A model generated the notes under the pieces. It made no database searches. It was given only the letters and a program-made list of their open reading frames with translations, and was not told the origin of the DNA. Shown here in pieces: positions 47,320 through 59,975 of a DNA stretch of 64,000 nucleotides. Every line of letters starts with the position of its first letter. Within the stretch, counting starts at the first letter, position 1. The DNA comes from Elysia crispata (taxonomy: Eukaryota > Mollusca > Gastropoda > Plakobranchidae), in assembly GCA_033675545.1 (NCBI GenBank), contig JAWDGP010003800.1, forward strand, positions 1 to 64,000, given 5' to 3'. The position numbers were made by a program, and so were the translations under genes.

Positions 47320-48125
47320 CACACTATTACTCCTGATTGAAAATGTTTTCAATTTCATTTAAAACTTTACTAGACTCAAGTTATCACAGTTTGCTAAAAC
47401 TAGAAAACATAAAATTTGCCTTACATTGGACTATTTTCAATGGATTCAGGCTTTTTGTGGGTGTCATTTTTCCTTTTTTTTTTAATATGTGAAATTTTAC
47501 AAATTATACAAATAAATATGTAAATTATTGCCATGGCCATACATGTGTCTCTTTCTTGTGTCATATTATTATTTATTGATACATAAGGGTATTTGTAAAC
47601 TAAGATGTAATGACAATTTATGTCATTATATTAGTTACATCTAAGTACAAAGATGTAAATTTTTTTTTGTCTTAATGGTTTTAATTTGAATTTTCTGTGT
47701 GATATGAAAACATGCCGACCTTGAGTAAACAAAATAAGCATTTATTAATGAATTAATATGATTGTTGGAAGTAAAAAAATAAGACTTTAGTGGCAATGAT
47801 TGACTTCGATGTAACAGTTGACACAAACTGCTTTCCCTATGAAAGTATTTTTAGAATCAGTTCAATATTTAGGCATATTTAGAAACATAATTTATAAAAA
47901 TGTTATGAAATATGGAAAAGTTTGTGTCATCATAACATCTAAGTATTTATGACACTGTTGGAATGATATCAATTTATTTTAAAAATGAGATGCTGAACTA
48001 AATTAGGGATAACTTTATTCTATCTTTGGGTCCCTGACAATGCAAGAAACAATTTTATGTATAAGTTTACAAAATTAAAATATTGCCCCAAGTTCAAAAT
48101 TTCACATAACCTTTTGAGAACGAGT
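47320..48125. other. No recognisable gene
   Basis: AT-rich, no supported feature. Confidence 0.45.
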
Positions 48126-48129
48126 CATA

Positions 48130-48290
48130 TATCAACATTTATCCCTTGTAGGGCATGGCCAAAACTGAGAATATGAGACGTTTAACTCACCTATCGACAG
48201 TGTGGAATTCAAAACTCAAAGATGTTCCTGCTGATATCAAGGTGAATGCTCTATGCCCTTAGCTATCATTGTCTGGTAGAATAATTATTT
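48130..48290 (-). mobile_element. SINE type B copy
   Basis: On the minus strand, ATGATAGCTAAGGGCATAGAGCA is the degenerate box A region. TTTTGAATTCCACACTGTCG marks box B, followed by GAGTTAAACGTCTCATATTCTC in the body, as in 53103-53262. It lies just upstream of the tandem segment cluster, and another copy lies just downstream. Confidence 0.6.
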
Positions 48291-48611
48291 CCAAGTGATG
48301 ATTTCCACGTGATAATGTAATCCTTCGACTTAAGTCCCATGAAGGTGCACATTGTAGGTCTTAGATTATTCACCTTTCTTCTCCAATGTCGGGGTTAAGG
48401 TCAAGCTGAAAGGAAGGAGAGGGGATCAGGATAAAATTAAATTGACAAAGCAAAGAATAAAAAAAAATTACTGTAATAATTTGCTCTCAGTGTGGAAAGC
48501 ATGATTTATACAACTGCTATTTGACAGAAACCTAAGTGTACATTGAAAGCAAGCGTTAAAGAAGTTTCAACTACTTCAGGACATCTTATAAGCGTATTTG
48601 CATTTGAAAGA

Positions 48612-49378
48612 CTTACTTGACTTATCGCCGTTCCGCATCGTAGTCGTCAGACTGCAACGCCTCGGCTGCCTTTTGTATTCCTGTGCATAGTATCCTCCAC
48701 TGATCCCTCTGTTCTGCGATCTTTTTCAGGTTTTCAATGTCTTTGAAGGTTTTAAGACCATAAGTATTACTTTCTAATCGGGACAAGTCGTTGTTCAAGA
48801 CCACTGGCAAGGTAGTGATTGGTCTTCCCCTGTATTTGTCCCCTTGTGGGATAAAGAATCCTTCCATGGCTTTATTGGCTGGGATTTCTCTGTCGCGTCG
48901 CAGTATATGTCCAAACAAACGCCATCTGTTTTCCAAAACATACAGTGAAAGCGGGCGTTCATTGCATTGCTTGTAGAGAGCCTTGTTTGTTATCTTTACT
49001 GGGTATCTTATCCCAACAACCCACTTCAGCTGTTTTCTGTGAAACGCATCCAATTTCTTTTCTTCAGCTTGTGTTAGTGCCCACGTAGAACAATCGTAAG
49101 TTAAGACAGATTTGACAAGTGCTCTATACAGCTCCAGTTTTGTTTTCTTCTTAAGTTTGTCGCCTCTTACCCACACGTTCTGTAATTTGGCTAGGGCTGC
49201 GGTGGACAGTTGCTTTCTTCTCTGTACATCCTCTGTGTCTCCAATTAGGGTTCCGACTTTTTTAGTGTTTTTCCAGCTTTTTTCATTTCTGTCCAGTATT
49301 GTATATTCTGTTTTATCGACATTAACTTCAAGATTGTATCTTTTTAGAACCCTCTGTATCTTTTGAAAGAGCTGCTGG
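48612..49378 (-). mobile_element. 5'-truncated non-LTR retrotransposon
   Basis: Comparison with the equivalent place in units III and IV (near 50775 and 52605) shows an insertion of about 765 bp between GAAAGA and TAAAATCTG, accompanied by loss of a few target bases. It contains only the end of a reverse transcriptase. No poly-A tail or target duplication could be identified. Confidence 0.8.
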
Positions 49379-49380
49379 TA
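48622..49380 (-). CDS. LINE reverse transcriptase C-terminal part, open
   Basis: 252 uninterrupted codons from the truncation point to a TAA. It begins in reverse-transcriptase motif D (LEVNVDKTEYTIL). A KKVGTLIGDTEDVQRRK block (motif E region) and KLQNVW follow. The thumb and post-RT region reads LELYRALVKSVLTYDCSTWAL, then FHRKQLKWVVGIRY, RWRLFGHILRRD, GRPITTLP and AEQRDQWRIL. This order is typical of RTE/jockey-like endonuclease-reverse transcriptases. The endonuclease and the catalytic xxDD box lie upstream and are missing. An internal Met at 49176 is not a natural start. The intact frame suggests a young insertion. Confidence 0.85.
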   Translation of the reverse strand, partial: YQQLFQKIQRVLKRYNLEVNVDKTEYTILDRNEKSWKNTKKVGTLIGDTEDVQRRKQLSTAALAKLQNVWVRGDKLKKKTKLELYRALVKSVLTYDCSTWALTQAEEKKLDAFHRKQLKWVVGIRYPVKITNKALYKQCNERPLSLYVLENRWRLFGHILRRDREIPANKAMEGFFIPQGDKYRGRPITTLPVVLNNDLSRLESNTYGLKTFKDIENLKKIAEQRDQWRILCTGIQKAAEALQSDDYDAERR

Positions 49381-51614
49381 AAATCTGATTTATACCGAGG
49401 CTTAAAACAATTATTAAAATCAGGTTGTACAAAAATGTGTGTAAAACTGCCATAAATTTAATGATCTAGATGTTGGAAACCTTTCTCTAATAGACATTTC
49501 CCCCATTGAATTCTGGGGCAGCTTCAACGTCTGTCCACAATTCGGACTTCAGACACTTCGTGCATCTTTTAAGGCTCACTCGGAAATGTTAGGGCATTCT
49601 CAGTCTTCGGATCAGCGACATCCAGGATCTGATGAAGAAATGTGAAATCAGTTTAAAGAGAGGAAAATTGAGAGAGGGAGAGAGACAGACAGAAAATGGA
49701 GTTGAAAGAGAGAGTGGAGAGGATAATAAAGAGAAAAGATAAAGATTCTTTTGGGACAGAAAGTGAGGAGAAAGAGATGAGGGTTGTAAGATGAAGGAAA
49801 ATAATACAGAGACAGAGATGAAGGGAATCGAAAAAAGTTAAATGGAAAGAAATACAGGAAGTTAAAAAGAGGAGCGCTGTGAGAAACGAAACGTAACTTA
49901 CTTTTGACTGAGCATTATCAATCAAGAAATATGCCTTTGTCTTTCTCACTGGTTATATCTTTGATTTTTTGTCATGTCTCTCTGATGTATCTGCTGTTGA
50001 AATACTGCGATGGTCCAGATTAAACACTTAGTGCTATCTAGGCTTGCCCAAGGTAAACTCCTGGTGGGGAAAATAAAACAGGGGGATTTACATTCAATGA
50101 AAATGCACTATTCTTTCTATATAGTTGAAGTATTTGGATAGGCCTAAAAAATTTCGAGACTTTAAAAAAAATTTTTTTAATCAAACTTGTAAAAGTCAGC
50201 GATTCAATTCTAAATTGGCATTGTTATTTTATCGATATTTTTTTTTTTGCTCCGAGTTTAATATAAGATTCTTATAGTTACAAAACTAGATCTGTCAAAG
50301 AAATGGTAAAAAAAATCATTACCTCCAAATTTTCATTTCACCAATAAACGCATGGGTTTCTAACAACTTTTTTTTCTTTTTTTCTTTTATAATACCATGT
50401 CTAATTTACTAATCATGGTTTAATCTTGAAACTCTCTCTTTTCGGGCCTCCTTGTGCACTGGTCCAGAAAAAATTTTGTGAACCAGTATGAGTTTTTCTG
50501 GTTGTGTGTCAATACACATTGCTGGTCCCAAATTATTCACCTTTCTTCTTTAATGTCAAAATCAAGGTCAAACTGAGAAGAGGGAGAGGGGATCAGAATT
50601 AAACTGACCTGAAAGCAACGGATTAAGATAATCACTGTAATAAATTGCTCTCAGTGTGGATAGCATAATTTATACAATTGTTATTCCACAGAAACAGATA
50701 AATGTACATTGAAAGCAAGGTGTTGAAGTTTTAACTACTTCAGGGCATCTTATAAGGTTAGTTACATTTAAAGGAGAGGCCTGTAAAATTTGATTCATAC
50801 TGAGGCTTCAAAGAATTTTTAGAATTACTTTGTTAAAAAAAACTGTTTAATACTGCTATAAATATAATGATCTAGAAGTAGGAAACCTTTCTCTGATAGA
50901 CATTTCCCCATTGACTCCTAGGGCAGTTTCAACAGTGTTTATCCACAACTCGGACATCAGACTCCTCCGTGTATCTTTTAAGGCTCACTTGATCATCGAC
51001 ATCCAAGACCTGATAAAGAGACGTGAATTAAGTTTGAAGAGCAGAAAGTTGAGAGAGAGAGAGAGAGAGAGGTGGGCGAGACATTGAGAGAGGGAGGGAG
51101 GGAGAGAAAGTGAGAGAATATGTAAGTGGGGTGAAAGAGAGGGGTGGGGGGAACGATAAAGAGAAAAGATAAGGATTCTTTTGGGATAGAAAGAGAGAAG
51201 AAAGAGATGAGGGTTGTAAGATGAGGGAAAATAATAAAGAGACAAAGAGAGATGAAGGGAATATAGAATAGATAAAATTAAAGAAAGATGGGAAGATATG
51301 AAGAGAGGCTGAGTGAGAAACCAAAATGTAACTTACTTTACACAGAGCATCAATCAAGAAATATGCCATTGTCGTTCTTTCATGTTATATCTTTATTTTT
51401 GATCAGTCTCTCTGATGTAGCAGCTGCTGAAAACTGCAATGGTCCAGATTACAAATTTGGCGCTGTCTAAGCATGCCCACAATTCATTCCAAGGAAAATA
51501 AAGCAAATCCTGAAATCTAGAATGAAGGGGGGAGGGGAGTAGAGAAATATATAGGTAACATTCACTGAAAGAGCACTAATTTTTTTTACAAACATTTGAG
51601 GTTTTTTGATAGGC

Positions 51615-52000
51615 TTAACACTTAGAGAACTGGCCCAGCTCACATGCTGGATCTATGCTAGACCTATCACTGTCCTCCTCTCCATCACATTCAACATCAC
51701 TCTCCTCCCCAATTTCTTCATTCTCTTCATCATTTAAAGGTCTGTTGACAAGTTGGACAGTAAGTTGAAAGCCATGTTTCCAAAAAATTGTAACTTGGCA
51801 ACCCAATTTCCAATCTGACTTCTGTAAACTGTATATGAAAATAGAAATCTTCTTGTTTGGAAAGAGCAAAGCTCAACCGGATGTAAAATAATAGTATAGT
51901 TATGATTCTGTATACCAAAAGTGTAAACTCAGCGCACGTGATATGGGCTATAGCAGGCGATCCCATCCACAATGATAGCTATCTCTATCGATTAAATTAT
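51615..52000 (-). mobile_element. Possible piggyBac-like short insertion
   Basis: Relative to unit II, about 380 bp is inserted between TTAA at 51615 and TTAA near 51995. TTAA is the target signature of piggyBac elements. The inner ends share only TAGAGA at a similar distance. A minus-strand open stretch encodes an acidic NRPLNDEENEEIGEESDVE segment, reminiscent of the acidic N-terminus of piggyBac transposases. Weak overall. Confidence 0.3.
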
Positions 52001-52877
52001 TTCTTGATTTGGAAAAAAAAAATTTAATCAAAGTTGTAAAAGTTAGCAGCTCAATTCTAAATTGGCATTGATATTTTATCAATTTTTTTTTTTGCTCTGA
52101 TACTAATATCAGATTCTTATTTTTACAAACTTGGACTTCCACATCAATAGTAAATAAAATTTTCATTTAAGAAACAATTGGACTGGCTTCTAACTGAACT
52201 TTTTTTCTATTTTTATTTTATAAGAACTTGTCTAATTTACCAGTCATTGTTTACTCTTAAAACTCTCTCTTCTTGGGCCTCCTTGAGCATTGGTCCAAAA
52301 AAAATTCTGTAAAAGAGTATGAGCTTTTCTGGTTTGTCAATACATATTGCTGGTCCCAGATTGATCAACTTTCTTCTCCAAGGTCAAGGTCAAGCTGAGA
52401 GGAGGGAGAGGGGATCAGGAGACAGAAAATTAAACTGACCTTAGTGCAAAGAATTAAGATAATCACAGTAATCAATTTCTCTCAGTGTGGATAGCACAAT
52501 TTATACAACTGTTATTTGACAGAGACAGATAAATGTACATTGAAAGCAAGCACTGAAGAAGTTTTAACTACTTTAGGACATTTAATAAGGGTATTTACAT
52601 TTAAAAGAGCAGTCTGTAAAATTTGATTTATACTGAGGCTTAAAAGATTTATTAAAATCTTGCTGTTCAAAAGAAGTGTTTAAAATTGTTGTCAACTTAA
52701 TGATCTAGATGTAGGAAACCTTTCTCCTATAAACATTTCCCTCAGCCTCAACGTCTGTCCACAACTGGGACTTCAGAAACCTTGTATCTCGCACAGAAAG
52801 GTTTGGGCATTCTTAAACTTTGGATCCATGACATCCAGCTTTTGATAAAGAGACATAAAATCAGTTTAAAGAGCAGA

Positions 52878-52920
<43 letters not shown>

Positions 52921-53102
52921 GAGGAAGAGTTTCAGGTGGAGAAAGAGATTGAGGAGGAGATATAACAATGTAAAGAGGAAAAAGTTTTTAACAAAAGTAA
53001 TATCTAAAAAAAAAAACGTGACTTTTTTGTAAAGAAGCATAAAATTATTCCTGGTTTCAAAAAGCTCGTTCACAACACGATGATCTGAGGCTTGTTATTA
53101 TA

Positions 53103-53262
53103 TGAAAAGTAAGCTCCTGTTGGGCATGGCAAAAACAGAAAAGATGAGGCTTTTAACTCGCTTACAGATGGTGTGGGATTCAACCCATGAAGATGTTCCT
53201 TAAAATATCAGGGTGAATGCTCTGTACACTTAGCCACCACTCTTTGGTCGAAAATCTAAAAG
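53103..53262 (-). mobile_element. SINE type B copy
   Basis: On the minus strand from about 53262, AGTGGTGGCTAAGTGTACAG (box A) and GGGTTGAATCCCACACC (box B) form a tRNA-like head. The body reads GAGTTAAAAGCCTCATC and TTTGCCATGCCCAACAGGAG. Confidence 0.7.
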
Positions 53263-53383
53263 CAATAATGATGTAATCTCTCGACTTGTCTTCAGTCCCA
53301 TGAGGGATTACATTGTTAAATCTTCCGTTTCGCAAATCTAACTCACATAGACTTAGAGCTGAATTAGTTTCCTTAAAACGGAA

Positions 53384-53635
53384 CTCCTGTACTCTGATGG
53401 TCCCGTTTGTTTACATTGAAGCATTGAACATTAATAATAGATCTAATAATAATAATATTAGCCTGATAATAAAAGGCCTAGCTTAATCTTATCAAATTTA
53501 TTTTTAATTTTCCGGGTGATGAAAATTGAAATAAAAATGTTAATCAGAAACTCCTAAAAAAAGGAACCTTGCCAAATGCACGTTTAATCAATGATGGCCT
53601 CCATGTAAGTCAACTGGACCATCAGAGTATTGGAG
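53384..53635. repeat. Inverted-repeat element (MITE-like), 252 bp
   Basis: TACTCTGATGGTCC at 53390-53403 is repeated exactly in inverted orientation at 53616-53629. The match extends outward to CTCC/GGAG and inward to a GTT/AAC, giving about 22 of 24 matching positions. Adjacent direct repeats AAAACGG (53375 and about 53643) may be coincidental. No ORF. Confidence 0.5.
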
Positions 53636-53639
53636 TGCC

Positions 53640-54900
53640 CTCAAAACGGTGGAGGAGCAGCAGAGGCAGTCAGATAGAAAATAACGCAATAGGAGGGCGA
53701 GAGTTCACCTAATAAAGTTTATCTGGGATGTAAACGACTTCTGGAGAAAAAAAATCTGAACATGACACATAGATCTACTTGTACACCAATTTGGTCTGCA
53801 GTTTAGAGGCATACAACTTAATACTTAAGGTTTATGAAAATACATTCTCAGATATAAGGACATTTTATTGTTCATGGCAGAATTTTTAGAACTCTCTTGA
53901 TCTACACACATACCTTAGAGAGACTAGATCTAATCTAAATTTTTAAAAAATGAGAGAATGCAGCCTTAGTTGTCTAGCATTAATAGTAGTAATTATAAAG
54001 TATTTGGCTTCGAACAGGAAGTAGGCCTAATATCCGGAGTTGAAGAAGCATGGCAATCGAAAATAGAAAGAATTTCTAGAATGTGATTCTAGTTCCGGTA
54101 GAAGCCTAACAGTAATAACAAACAACATTACAAATAGCCACAAATCTATATCCACATTCGAATCTGTCAGCTTCATTAAGAGTCTGTAATAATAAAAAAG
54201 AGGCCAAAGCGTTTTAAAGCGGAAAGTGCAAGGGGATATTTAGCAAGGGACTTGTGACCACATTTGAACCTAGACCTGTGTGGAAATACGTGTAACAGGA
54301 AGTTCTGTATAATAAACAGGAAATGAGTAGTTAAGTAGTTGTTTGAGTTTATAAAGTAAAATTTAAAAATTCAACAACAAAAATGAATTTAAAAAGTTTT
54401 TGTTTTCGTTTTCGTTTTTGTTTTTTGTTGTTTTTTTGTTTTTTTTTGTTTTTTTATGTTACATGAAGGTAAGAGCTGAAACTAGAGGCAGCAGAAGTCT
54501 GAAATACGAGTCAATCTGGATGATTTATATCTTTGTAAAAAAAAAAAAGGAATAAAGAGACTGGATCATAAAGATATGGAAAATAAGAGTAGCTAAAGAA
54601 GCCATCGAATAGTAGGAAAAGGAAGAAAGATTGGAGACGATTGGTTTGATAACAACAACACGATAGAGGAACAAAAAGGTTGGGGAATATTGGATACAGG
54701 AAACCAGAGAGATAATTGAAGCTATTGGATGGATGAAAGACGAAAGATAAAATAAAGACTATCAGATTCACGGATGGGAGGAAAAAAGAAACTAGGGCCG
54801 GATGACATCATTATGAGGATAGCAGAAGGGGAAAAAAAACCAGAAGTCATCGCATATAGGAAAAGAAAGAGAAGGGTCAGATGAGAGCGAATAGGAGATA
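53640..54900. other. No recognisable gene
   Basis: AT-rich, then a T-rich block (54395-54460), then purine-rich sequence leading into the minisatellite. Confidence 0.5.
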
Positions 54901-54905
54901 AAGGA

Positions 54906-57900
54906 CGAGATTGGTCAGAGGCTAGCTGGTGGGAGGACAGGAGGGGATTGGTAAGAGGAAAGCTGGTAGGGGAAAGGGAGGAGATTGGTAAGAGGAAAGC
55001 TGGTAGGGGAAAAGGTAGAGATTGGTGAGAGGAAAGCTGGTAGGGGAAAAGGTAGAGATTGGTAAGAGGAAAGCTGGTAGAAGAAATGGAGGAGACTCGT
55101 AAGAGGAAAGCTGGTAGAAGAAATGGAGGAGACTCGTAAGAGGAAAGCTGGTAGGGGAAATGGAGGAGATTGGTAAGAGGAAAGTTGGTAGGGGAAAGGA
55201 GGAGATTGGTAAGAGGAAAGTTGGTAGAAGAAATGGAGGAGATTGGTGAGAGGAAAGTTGGTAGAAGAAATGGAGGAGATTGGTAAGAGGAAAGTTGGTA
55301 GAAGAAATGGAGGAGATTGGTAAGAGGAAAGTTGGTAGAAGAAATGGAGGAGATTGGTAAGAGGAAAGCTGGTAGAAGAAATGGAGGAGACTCGTAAGAG
55401 GAAAGCTGGTAGGGGAAAAGGAGGAGATTGGTAAGAGGGAAGCTGGTAGAAGAAATGGAGGAGACTCGTAAGAGGAAAGCTGGTAGAAGAAATGGAGGAG
55501 ACTCGTAAGAGGAAAGCTGGTAGAAGAAATGGAGGAGACTCGTAAGAGGAAAGCTGGTAGGGGAAAAGGAGGAGACTCGTAAGAGGAAAGCTGGTAGGGG
55601 AAAAGGAGGAGACTCGTAAGAGGAAAGCTGGTAGAAGAAATGGAGGAGACTCGTAAGAGGAAAGCTGGTAGGGGAAAAGGAGGAGATTGGTAAGAGGAAA
55701 GTTGGTAGGGGAAAAGGAGGAGATTGGTAAGAGGAAAGTTGGTGGCGGAAAAGGAGGAGATTGGTAAGAGGAAAGTTGGTAGGGGAAAAGGAGGAGATTG
55801 GTAAGAGGAAAGTTGGTAGGGGAAAAGGAGGAGATTGGTAAGAGGAAAGTTGGTAGAAGAAATGGAGGAGATTGGTAAGAGGAAAGCTGGTAGAAGAAAT
55901 GGAGGAGATTGGTAAGAGGAAAGCTGGTAGGGGATAAGGAGGAGATTGGTAAGAGGAAAGCTGGTAGGGGATAAGGAGGAGATTGGTAAGAGGAAAGCTG
56001 GTAGGGGAAAAGGAGGAGACTCGTAAGAGGAAAGTTGGTAGGGGAAAAGGAGGAGACTCGTAAGAGGAAAGCTGGTAGAAGAAATGGAGGAGACTCGTAA
56101 GAGGAAAGCTGGTAGGGGAAAAGGAGGAGATTGGTAAGAGGAAAGCTGGTAGGGAAAAAGGAGGAGATTGGTAAGAGGAAAGTTGGTAGAAGAAAAGGAG
56201 GAGATTGGTAAGAGGAAAGCTGGTAGGGGAAATGGAGGAGACTCGTAAGAAGAAAGCTGGTAGGAGAAATGGAGGAGACTCGTAAGAAGAAAGCTGGTAG
56301 GAGAAATGGAGGAGATTGGTAAGAGGAAAGTTGGTAGAAGAAATGGAGGAGATTGGTAAGAGGAAAGTTGGTAGAAGAAAAGGAGGAGATTGGTAAGAGG
56401 AAAGCTGATAGGGGATAAGGAGGAGATTGGTAAGAGGAAAGTTGGTAGAAGAAAAGGAGGAGATTGGTAAGAGGAAAGTTGGTCGAGGAAAAGGAGGAGA
56501 TTGGTGAGAGGAAAGTTGGTAGAAGAAAAGGAGGAGATTGGTGAGAGGAAAGTTGGTAGAAGAAAAGGAGGAGATTGGTGAGAGGAAAGTTGGTAGAAGA
56601 AAAGGAGGAGATTGGTGAGAGGAAAGTTGGTCGAGGAAAAGGAGGAGATTGGTAAGAGGAAAGTTGGTAGGGGAAAGGAGGAGATTGGTAAGAGGAAAGT
56701 TGGTAGGGGAAAAGGAGGAGATTGGTAAGAGGAAAGTTGGTAGGGGAAAGGAGGAGATTGGTAAGAGGAAAGTTGGTAGGGGAAAAGGAGGAGATTGGTA
56801 AGAGGAAAGTTGGTAGAAGAAAAGGAGGAGACTCTAAGAGAAAAGTTGGTAGGGGAAAAGGAGGAGATTGGTAAGAGGAAAGTTGGTAGGGGAAAAGGAG
56901 GAGATTGGTAAAAGGAAAGTTGGTTGAAGAAAACGAGGAGACTCTAATAGAAAAGTTGGTAGGGTAAAAGGAGGAGATTGGTAATAGTAACTCTGGTAGG
57001 GGAAAGGAGGAGATTGGTAAAAGGAAAGTTGGTAGGAGAAAAGGAGGAGATTGGTAAGAGGAAAGTTGGTAGGGGAAAAGGAGGAGATTGGTAAAAGGAA
57101 AGATGGTAGGGGAAAAGGAGGAGATTGGTGAAAGGAAAGTTGGTAGAAGAAAACGAGGAGACTAAGAGAAAAGTTGGTAGGGGAAAAGGAGAAGATTGGT
57201 AAGAGGAAAGTTGGTAGGGGAAAGGAGGAGATTGGTAAGAGGAAAGTTGGTGGCGGAAAAGGAGGAGATTGGTAAGAGGAAAGTTGGTGGGGGGAAAAGG
57301 AGGAGATTGGTAAGAGGAAAGTTGGTAAAAGAAAAGGAGGAGATTGGTTTAAAGGATAGTTGGTAGCGGAAAAGAGGAGATTGGTAAGAGGAAAGTTGGT
57401 AGGGGAAAAGGAGGAGATTGGTAAGAGGAAAGTTGGTAGGGGAAAAGGAGGAGATTGGTAAAAGGAAAGTTGGTAGGGGAAAAGGAGGAGATTGGTAAAA
57501 GGAAAGTTGGTAGGGGAAAAGGAGGAGATTGGTAAGAGGAAAGTTGGTAGGGGATAAGGAGGAGATTGGTAAGAGGAAAGTTGGTAGGGGAAAAGGAGGA
57601 GATTGGTAAGAGGAAAGTTGGTAGGGGAAAGGAGGAGATTGGTAAAGGGAAAGTTGGTAGGGGAAAAAGGAGATTGGTAAGAGGAAAGTTGGTAGGGGAA
57701 AGGGAGGAGATTGGTAAGAGGAAAGCTGGTAGGGGAAAGGGAGGAGATTGGTAAGAGGAAAGTTGGTAGGGGAAAAGGTGGAGATTGGTAAGAGGAAAGT
57801 TGGTAGGAGAAAAGGAGGAGATTGGTAAAAGGAAAGTTGGTAGGGGAAAAGGAGGAGATTGGTAAGAGGAAAGTTGGTAGAAGAAAAGGAGGAGACTCTA

Positions 57901-59260
57901 AGAGAAAAGTTGGTAGGGGAAAAGGAGGAGATTGGTAAGAGGAAAGTTGGTAGGGGAAAGGAGGAGATTGGTAAGAGGAAAGTTGGTAGGGGAAAAGGAG
58001 GAGATTGGTAAGAGGAAAGTTGGTAGGGGAAAAGGAGGAGATTGGTAAGAGGAAAGTTGGTGGCGGAAAAGGAGGAGATTGGTAAGAGGAAAGTTGGTAG
58101 GGGAAAAGGAGGAGATTGGTAAGAGGAAAGTTGGTAGAAGAAAAGGAGGAGATTGGTAAGAGGAAAGTTGGTAGGGGAAAAGGAGGAGATTGGTAAGAGG
58201 AAAGTTGGTGGGAGAAAAGGAGGAGATTGGTAAGAGGAAAGTTGGTAGGGGAAAAGGAGGAGATTGGTAAGAGGAAAGTTGGTAGGGGAAAAGGAGGAGA
58301 TTGGTAAGAGGAAAGTTGGTAGGAGAAAAGGAGGAGATTGGTAAGAGGAAAGTTGGTAGGGGAAAAGGAGGAGATTGGTAAGAGGAAAGTTGGTAGAAGA
58401 AAAGGAGGAGATTGGTAAGAGGAAAGTTGGTAGGGGAAAAGGAGGAGATTGGTAAGAGGAAAGTTGGTAGGGGAAAGGAGGAGATTGGTAAGAGGAAAGT
58501 TGGTAGGGGAAAAGGAGGAGATTGGTAAGAGGAAAGTTGGTAGGGAAAAAGGAGGAGATTGGTAAGAGGAAAGTTGGTAGGGGAAAAGGAGGAGATTGGT
58601 AAGAGGAAAGTTGGTAGAAGAAAAGGAGGAGACTCTAAGAGAAAAGTTGGTAGGGGAAAAGGAGGAGATTGGTAAGAGGAAAGATGGTAGGGGAAAAGGA
58701 GGAGATTGGTGAAAGGAAAGTTGGTAGAAGAAAACGAGGAGACTCTAAGAGAAAAGTTGGTAGGGGAAAAGGAGGAGATTGGTAAGAGGAAAGCTGGTAG
58801 GGGAAAGGAGGAGATTGGTAAAAGGAAAGTTGGTAGGGGAAAAGGAGGAGATTGGTAAGAGGAAAGCTGGTAGGGGAAAAGGAGGAGATTGGTAAGAGGA
58901 AAGTTGGTAGGGGAAAGGAGGAGATTGGTAAGAGGAAAGTTGGTAGGGGAAAAGGAGGAGATTGGTAAGAGGAAAGTTGGTAGGGGAAAAGGTGGAGATT
59001 GGTAAGAGGAAAGTTGGTAGGGGAAAAGGAGGAGATTGGTAAGAGGAAAGTTGGTAGGGGAAAAGGAGGAGATTGGTAAGAGGAAAGTTGGTAGGGGAAA
59101 AGGAGGAGATTGGTAAGAGGAAAGTTGGTAGGGGAAAAGGAGGAGATTGATCAGAGACTAGCTGGTAAGAGAAAAAGAGGGGATTGGTCAGAGGCTATGG
59201 TAAAGAAGAAAAGGAGGAGATCGGTCGAAGGCTAACTAGTCGGAGAAAAAGGAAGAGGAA
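54906..59260 (+). repeat. 37-bp minisatellite array, left arm
   Basis: About 115 units of 37 bp on a purine-rich plus strand, built from GGAGGAGATTGGTAAGAGG, AAAG(T/C)TGGTAG and GGGAAAA or AAGAAAT variants. Units with GACTCG and AAGAAATGG predominate on the left (54930-56300) and GATTGG with GGGGAAAA on the right. The outermost units at both edges keep a GGTCAGAGGCTA variant. Occasional 1-3 bp deletions break any reading frame. Not a CRISPR array, because no unique spacers separate the units. Confidence 0.95.
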
Positions 59261-59306
59261 GGCTAAGAGAAACAAAAAAGGACAAACTTAAAGAGAAGAG
59301 TTGAGA
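59230..59306 (+). repeat. Inner inverted repeat, left copy
   Basis: After the last 37-bp unit, CTAAGAGAAACAAAAAAGGA and TTAAAGAGAAGAG are matched in inverted orientation at 59976-60050. The homology between the two arms therefore extends beyond the minisatellite itself. Confidence 0.85.
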
Positions 59307-59394
59307 GCCATAGAGTGGCGGTATTTTTGGTTTCTGATCCTGCACCATCTTAAGGCTACATGCCAGGGCCGCAACTTGTGCGTTCAGCTGCAAA

Positions 59395-59655
59395 CTCAGA
59401 GGCAGTGACTAAGTGCAATGTCATTGCAACCTCCGCCTGTTTGCAGAGCCAGAGGCAATGGCTCAGTGCAATGCCATTGCAACCTCTGCTTTTTTCACAA
59501 TCACAGTTACAATGAACAAATGCAATGTCATAGCAACCTGCGATGATTCAGAAACCCAGAGGCACTGACTTAGTGCTATGTCAATGCAACCTCTGCATAT
59601 TCGCAAACCCGGAGGCAATGACTAAGTGCAATGTCATTGTAACCTCTACAGTCAG
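59395..59655. repeat. 52-bp tandem repeat, five units
   Basis: Units contain AGAGGCA.TGACT.AGTGCAATGTCATTGCAACCTC, with anchors near 59417, 59468, 59522, 59574 and 59628. They lie between the two arms of the inverted minisatellite. Confidence 0.8.
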
Positions 59656-59801
59656 AGAGACTGTTCGGCTCAAGACATCAGATAGGTCAGGTCGGAACTG
59701 GAATGTCACACCTCCGTTCTGTCAGCGTGACACCCTGTGGCCTAGACCAAACTCTGAGTCTAAAAGGAGGAAAGGAGAAGAGCAGGAAAAGAAAGACGGA
59801 C

Positions 59802-59962
<161 letters not shown>

Positions 59963-59975
59963 GAGGAAAAGAAAC

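Larger units (their letters stand above)
48300..53095. repeat. Three tandem copies of the duplicated segment (II-IV)
   Basis: The TTTTTCTGGT...CACATTGCTGG landmark, or its equivalent, occurs at about 48340, 50489 and 52317. The CATCCAG...TGATAAAGA landmark occurs at 49619, 50999 and 52827, and AAGAAATATGCC at 49924 and 51357. Each unit has a GA-rich tract (49672, 51054, 52882). Unit length is about 1.8-2.1 kb. Unit II carries a LINE fragment and the III/IV junction carries a short insertion. A fourth copy is at 36230-38010. Confidence 0.85.

Noticed and set aside
57566..57754. 62-codon Gly/Lys-rich frame
   Set aside because: It lies inside the 37-bp minisatellite and is open only by local phase.
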